64,000 nucleotides of DNA, from positions 48,594,079-48,658,078 of the forward strand of contig CM049309.1 in assembly GCA_026874595.1 (NCBI GenBank), in the 5' to 3' direction. The position numbers and the translations under genes were made by a program. The DNA comes from Sipunculus nudus. Its lineage: Eukaryota > Annelida > Sipuncula > Golfingiida > Sipunculidae. The notes below the pieces were generated by a model. The model saw only the letters and a program-made list of their open reading frames with translations. It made no database searches and was not told where the DNA came from. This document shows, one piece after another, positions 11,984 to 64,000 of the stretch (the stretch's first letter is position 1; each line of letters starts with the position of its first letter).

Positions 11984-12748
11984 CTGAAAACATGACATAT
12001 ATATTTGCACGAGGTACTTTTATTGACTTGAATGTTTATTTGAAACTTGTAGTGTAAACATTAGAGAAGTATTAAACAAAATTGTGGACTGCCATCTGTG
12101 TGAAAGTGGGAACGGTTGAAATACCATTCAGTATTTCACTGACATTACAGCATTTGCATGATACAGATCAATTTGCGAGTTGACCCACAATGACCCACCT
12201 CACGTTACGATCAACACGTTTATGTATCACCTATGCAAGATTGCCAAGAATTCGGGAAAAAACTTTCTAAATGCATGGATATATGATCATATAACTATTT
12301 CTATTGTGAAAGGTTCACAAACTTCAATTGATTCAGACTCGAGCGCATTAAACCTTTCAAAGGTACCACTGACCATTTCATCCTGGTCCCACCATATTAC
12401 CATATTACCTTGTACTAATGTCGTAGTAATGGAGCTAGAAACGTGTCTAGGCCAGGTTAGCATTGGCAGGTAAAAATGATTAAAACTGTGAATTTCCCGT
12501 TTTTTTTTCACAAATCTAAATTGGACCTTTGTCGTTAGTGCGGGGGATGGGTTCACAGAAAGTTGACGGACTATTCCATGGCCTGTTAAACGTGGCTATT
12601 CTGAACTGCAATCCCAGAAATAACATGCCCACCCTGACAACTGACGTTGTTGAAATCAACACTGACAGCAGACTGTCCACATGGCATGTGATGATGTCAT
12701 CAAAATCTGTTGTTTCTCGCTCATCGTCATCGGAAATCGTGTTGAAAT
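11984..12748. promoter_or_regulatory. Divergent SLC35B3/THOC1 promoter region
   Basis: The start codons of the two genes are 820 bp apart in head-to-head orientation, with no other gene between them. The segment should therefore hold both transcription starts. Visible candidate sites are an ATF/CRE-like palindrome TGATGTCATCA (12690-12700) and a YY1-like AATATGGCGGC overlapping the THOC1 ATG (12747-12757). A possible 5'UTR acceptor for SLC35B3 lies at 11984-11990. No TATA box stands out. The exact starts are unknown. Confidence 0.6.
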
Positions 12749-59832
<47,084 letters not shown>

Positions 59833-60019
59833 TGGGCTGGAACAACCACAGACAGTCTGTAAATGTTCAGCATCAGAATTGAAATACAAGCTGTAACAGC
59901 ATACATGTTAGTGAGGTCACCTGCAACGCATTTATGTCCTGGGTTGGCATGATATTTCAATTAAGTGATCAATACAACGGGACTGAATTGACTGAATGGC
60001 GCTGGCAATCAGGATTATC

Positions 60020-60205
60020 CATGACTCTGACAAGTTATGATCACGATTAGTGTTGGCAAGAATCGATTATCAGTAGCTCTGACAAGAGTTATGATTGTAA
60101 GAGGCTCTGATATGAATCACTAGGATCACTGGTGGCTTTGACAAGAGTTATAAATGGCTCTGACAAGAGTCATTGGAATAATCATTAGCTCTGGCAAAAG
60201 TTATG
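60020..60205 (+). repeat. Degenerate tandem repeat in THOC1 3'UTR
   Basis: The word GCTCTGACAAGAGTTAT recurs about seven times with drift, at 20-40 bp spacing. Confidence 0.6.
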
Positions 60206-60629
60206 TTTGACAGTTGTTTGGATAGAAATGGATATGAAAAGCAAGCTTCATGGACTGCTGCAACAGACAGAACAGTATTTAATTCTTAATCTGTATTGCT
60301 AAAATATATTGCAGTAAAGATTTTGTGTCTGTCAAGATGTTTAATGGCAAACTAAGTGCAGTTTAATTTTCTATTTCCCAATATTGTGAATTGTCTTCTC
60401 TTATTTCTAAAAGGTGGCCATGTTGCTTATTGGCTTGTTAATTTAAATACATTATACACTTTCTGATCTGGTCTGATGTGTAAAACCTGCTATGTAACAT
60501 CTCCCATTTATTCTGCAATTTCAAACACTTCAGCATTTGCAATTCCTGCCACTTACCCAGTCATGTCTATGTACTTGTACAAGGAGAAACTATACTAACT
60601 GTCAAATGCCATATCTGTAAACATGTACA

Positions 60630-60795
60630 CAGTAAAACCTGTGTAATAAGACCACCTGTGGGAGTGGGACTGACCAAAGGTGGTCTTTACTCACAGGTGG
60701 TTATAACCAATATGGATGCATTCCAGTCACTCAATGTTGGTCTCAATAAACAAGTGGTCTTATTTGGTAGATGGTATTTCAAACAGGTTTCACTG
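60630..60795. mobile_element. pogo-like MITE in THOC1 3'UTR
   Basis: CAGTAAAACCTGTGTAATAA at the left and AACAGGTTTCACTG at the right are inverted ends. GTGGTCTTA/TAAGACCAC words lie inside and TA follows on the right. Confidence 0.7.
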
Positions 60796-61477
60796 TATAT
60801 GGATTCCATTTGGTTTCTCTAATATAGAATTGTGCTGTAACATGGAATATTTGTGAAAATGAAGGAACCATAATAGTAGACAACACAGTTTAAGTTAACA
60901 CAGAAGTGCCAGACTTTATGATGTAAACATGCAGAGACTGCTTGGTTCACATTTGTTAAAGGACATTAATTGTATATTTAATATTTTGATAATTAAATAC
61001 TCTTTATCACTGAAGGGGTTTGGTCCTGCAAGATTCACTTATGTCGGAGTCAGTGCCCCAGCAGATCCTCTTGTTTCCTGTATTTATGACAAATTTTCAG
61101 GTCCTTTATGTAATGTATTTTTGGTATGATCCCCTGGTGGTGACAGAAATACTTTTACAAATTTCTCCCTGACAAACATAGCCTCCTTTTAGTATAAAAG
61201 TTGTCTGCTGGCTATGTTCCTTGTCCATTTATTCCACATGAGTATCTGACATTACATTATTAATCAGTGATGAGGAATGCTCTGTAATAATATATTATAA
61301 AGACATTTATATACACACATAAGTGAACTATTAACAGAGTATTACAGAAAACACGATATGTCAAGCTTCAGTTCTGCATCTGGAGATAAATGTAACTAAA
61401 CATTCAAGTAAACAGCAGGTGTAAACTAACATTAAAATAATTATCATAATCTCAAATCTGCATTTTCAATTACTTTT

Positions 61478-61483
61478 AATAAA
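61478..61483 (+). terminator. Candidate THOC1 polyadenylation signal AATAAA
   Basis: A canonical AATAAA lies 1.65 kb after the THOC1 stop. An earlier AATAAA near 60748 lies inside a MITE. Which one is used cannot be told from sequence. Confidence 0.35.
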
Positions 61484-61539
61484 GAATTTTTATTGGACAG
61501 GTTCGGGAAGACTCATACTCGAGAAAGGTGGATTTTGAC

Positions 61540-64000
61540 TCAAAGCTCAAGGACTGGGACTTGGACTCACTTGGTCTGGACACGGACTTTGCACTTGGAC
61601 TTGCATGGTGTGGGCTCAACTAGATACATTAATGCTATTAATACCCTGTTCATTATCAGGCACATCTTCAAAACCTGTTAAAGTTGCAGTTGTCACAGTT
61701 TAATGTATAAAACTGGAGGGGAGTGAGATACTGATAATTATACCAATCCATCTACTGAGGATTAGTAAAGTATTGATGCTGAGGCATCGTTTTGAGCTGC
61801 ATCATGTATTTCAAATCTGCAAATCTATACATTGGGTACCTTACTGGATAGTACAATGTTAGTAAAAATTCTCAACTCTAAGGGGGATGCCTTTTTGAGC
61901 TGTGTTTTTAACTGCATCACACAGATATGTTCCCATGTATTTGTGTGCTTTACAACAGCTCATGGGTTGCCACATGACCAAAGGGATGACAAGAAGTGTC
62001 TAGATTGGGGGGGGGGGGAGGGGGTTGTGGCATCCTTCCACTGGAATATCTATATTAAATTCTGGAGATATGAGGCCCAGTCTGTTTATTTTGAAAAGGC
62101 CTGCGAGTCGTGTTTTCATGGCAAGGGAGAGGGGATTTTAGGGTAGGTCTGCGGTGCTGGATATTTATAACCTTGACCAACTCCCACACATAGTTTTTCC
62201 AATGCTATGGAATCTCCAGGGACAGGCCTGAACATACACCCTAGAAAGTGTTTAATGTAATGACCAACACAGTTTAACTGATATGGACCACAGCATCACT
62301 TCATATACACACACAAAAGGACTACCCCAGTAAGATACATGGAAATTGTTTAATAGAACATGCAAATTGACATCACACGTGTTATTGAAACATGGCTTCA
62401 CAATGGCTCATCAAACTGGCACTATACATCCTTTGTGTATACAATAGGTTACACCAGGGCTGGTGTATATACCATGAAAGGCATGAGTAAATAAATTGCA
62501 GTCTTTAGATTAATCCTTCAAGCAGCAGAAATAGGGGCTTCAAATAACATTGTTCCATTTTATAATGATCCCAACTGCAGATATAATCAAGATGCCTTCC
62601 AATGACTTCTACATATGCATTTTCTTGGGATGATGCCTCTCTTTGTAAAAATCTGCTGTGATTACTCCTATGTTCCAAGCAACACACATTTCAAGTGAAC
62701 CATAATGCTAGCCCTTGAACAATTTATATTGTAAACATAGTTACAATGTATCCGTTATTATTTTGTTCTCCATTGCTCAAATTTGGTTAAATTCTCACAT
62801 CCTCACTTGCTGAGGAATGACCAATCATTAAATGCTATATCACTCCCATAATACATCACAGGAATTCCCATCATGCACCAGTGACTTATTTAACAAGGGT
62901 GCATCAGCCTAATTTACACATTTCTCATAGTTTGACAGAGCACACACAATCTGGCTACGAATATTCATACCAATAAGAACATCACTCACACAAGTGCCAC
63001 GCACTCCTATACAACATCACATCAAACATTCAGTAATATACACCATTAATATACAGAAAGCAAGGCAGTAATATACAAAGTACAGGAACTGCAAGTCATT
63101 ATATGTACAAAGTGTATAAAATTTTCGGTGCGCTCTGTTAGAAATAAAGAAAACTACTGGTTATATGGTCTCTAAATACTGTTCTTAATGCCTTCTATCT
63201 ATGAAATACCTTCAAAATAAAGAAGGCCTAAATAATGTATAAAAATAAAAGGATACAAAATATGTAAATCAAGCGAAGTACTGCCGTGCTTTATGCTTGA
63301 AAAATATGCAGTCCTTGAAACTGATCATTATTTACTCATGTGGGTATGAGCTACAAATTGTTTCATTTCAGACATTATTGTACACCTGCTATAGACCTGA
63401 TAATGAAATGCTAATTATGAATGCTACAAATGTGACAGAAAATCACAAGTATAGTTCCAGCTAGGCCTGTGTGTGTTTTATACACTGGCTCTTTCATACA
63501 GACACTCAGGCCTGGCTTGACTTAGCTGGTCTGCTCCATCAAGGGGCACCCATCAGTATTTGGCAAAAATCTTATAATTTTGTTCATCATATTACAATGA
63601 CAGTTCATAACGAGCACTTTGGCAATAGATAATGACACAACTGATTCAATCTTATAAAATGGATACTTTCAATATTTCTAGAGTTCCTCATTACATGACT
63701 GCCCAGGAAGGTACTTTTTAGACGACCATGTGCTTTATGATATTTATGGTATCAAGCACTACCATCATGATCTCCAGCCAACAGGTTGTAACAAAATTAG
63801 ACTGCTTCCTCAAATATTTAATTGTCTCACTCAAAATTCTTTGCAAGGAGTTGGCTTCCTTATAAATAATTGCCAAAGTATCTTAAACTGCTTTGCAAAT
63901 CAATATCTAAAATTACAATGGGCACCCCTTGGTGAGATGGACTAAAGCAGATAGGGAGCTCATGGGAAAATCCTGCACAGCACTTGTGTGACTCAGTTGT
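61540..64000. other. Downstream flank, no gene recognised
   Basis: It contains a GACTTGGACTC-type repeat (61540-61610) and a G run at about 62008-62020; otherwise AT-rich sequence without recognisable exons. It could include the UTR of a further gene beyond the window. Confidence 0.45.

Larger units (their letters stand above)
59833..61500 (+). other. THOC1 3'UTR and proximal flank
   Basis: There is no coding sequence here. It holds a degenerate GCTCTGACAAGAGTTAT repeat (about 60020-60205), a pogo-like MITE (60630-60795) and the candidate poly(A) signal. The UTR limits are inferred. Confidence 0.5.

Noticed and set aside
62505-63945. Frames near the right edge as exons of a third gene
   Set aside because: No conserved motif or convincing splice chain was seen.

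Overview
This is eukaryotic, intron-rich, AT-rich animal DNA. It holds two divergently arranged housekeeping genes, both reconstructed here exon by exon with consensus GT-AG junctions and matching phases. SLC35B3 (Golgi PAPS transporter 2) lies on the minus strand, with 9 coding exons between 11929 and 1720 and 385 residues. THOC1 (THO complex subunit 1, C-terminal death domain) lies on the plus strand, with 19 coding exons between 12749 and 59832 and 665 residues. The dispersed repeats (AGCTCAGCTGAC-type elements, Helitron-like elements with internal tandem repeats, long (AT)n tracts) resemble those common in bivalve molluscs. A bivalve or related lophotrochozoan is therefore the best guess, but that part is inference.

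Layout: 1-1719 is the 3' flank/3'UTR side of SLC35B3. 1720-11929 is SLC35B3 with short introns carrying MITEs, a SINE-like segment, a LINE remnant and a 43-bp-arm hairpin. 11984-12748 is the shared head-to-head promoter region. 12749-12796 is the short first THOC1 coding exon, followed by a 15.6 kb intron 1 packed with mobile DNA: a foldback repeat containing a hammerhead-ribozyme-like core, an inverted duplication with ~590-bp arms, a family of short hAT-like elements, a decayed L1-type LINE end, and a 3.26 kb Mutator-like element with a 9-bp target duplication. 28421-52766 carries THOC1 exons 2-16, with dispersed repeats in the longer introns, including an 8.7 kb intron 11. 52767-57399 is intron 16, a three-level nest: a 38-bp minisatellite copied from the exon 16 splice donor, split by a 4.2 kb Helitron-like element that is itself split by a 1.9 kb TA-flanked transposon. 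57400-59832 has the last three exons encoding the acidic linker and death domain. 59833-64000 is 3'UTR plus flank with no recognised gene.

The two genes do not form a pathway. One supplies sulfate donor to the Golgi, the other couples transcription to mRNA export. They probably share a bidirectional housekeeping promoter, suggested by a YY1-like site over the THOC1 start codon and NRF-1-like and CTCF-like sites just inside intron 1. All element assignments rest on reading termini, target duplications and translated fragments by eye; no database search was possible.
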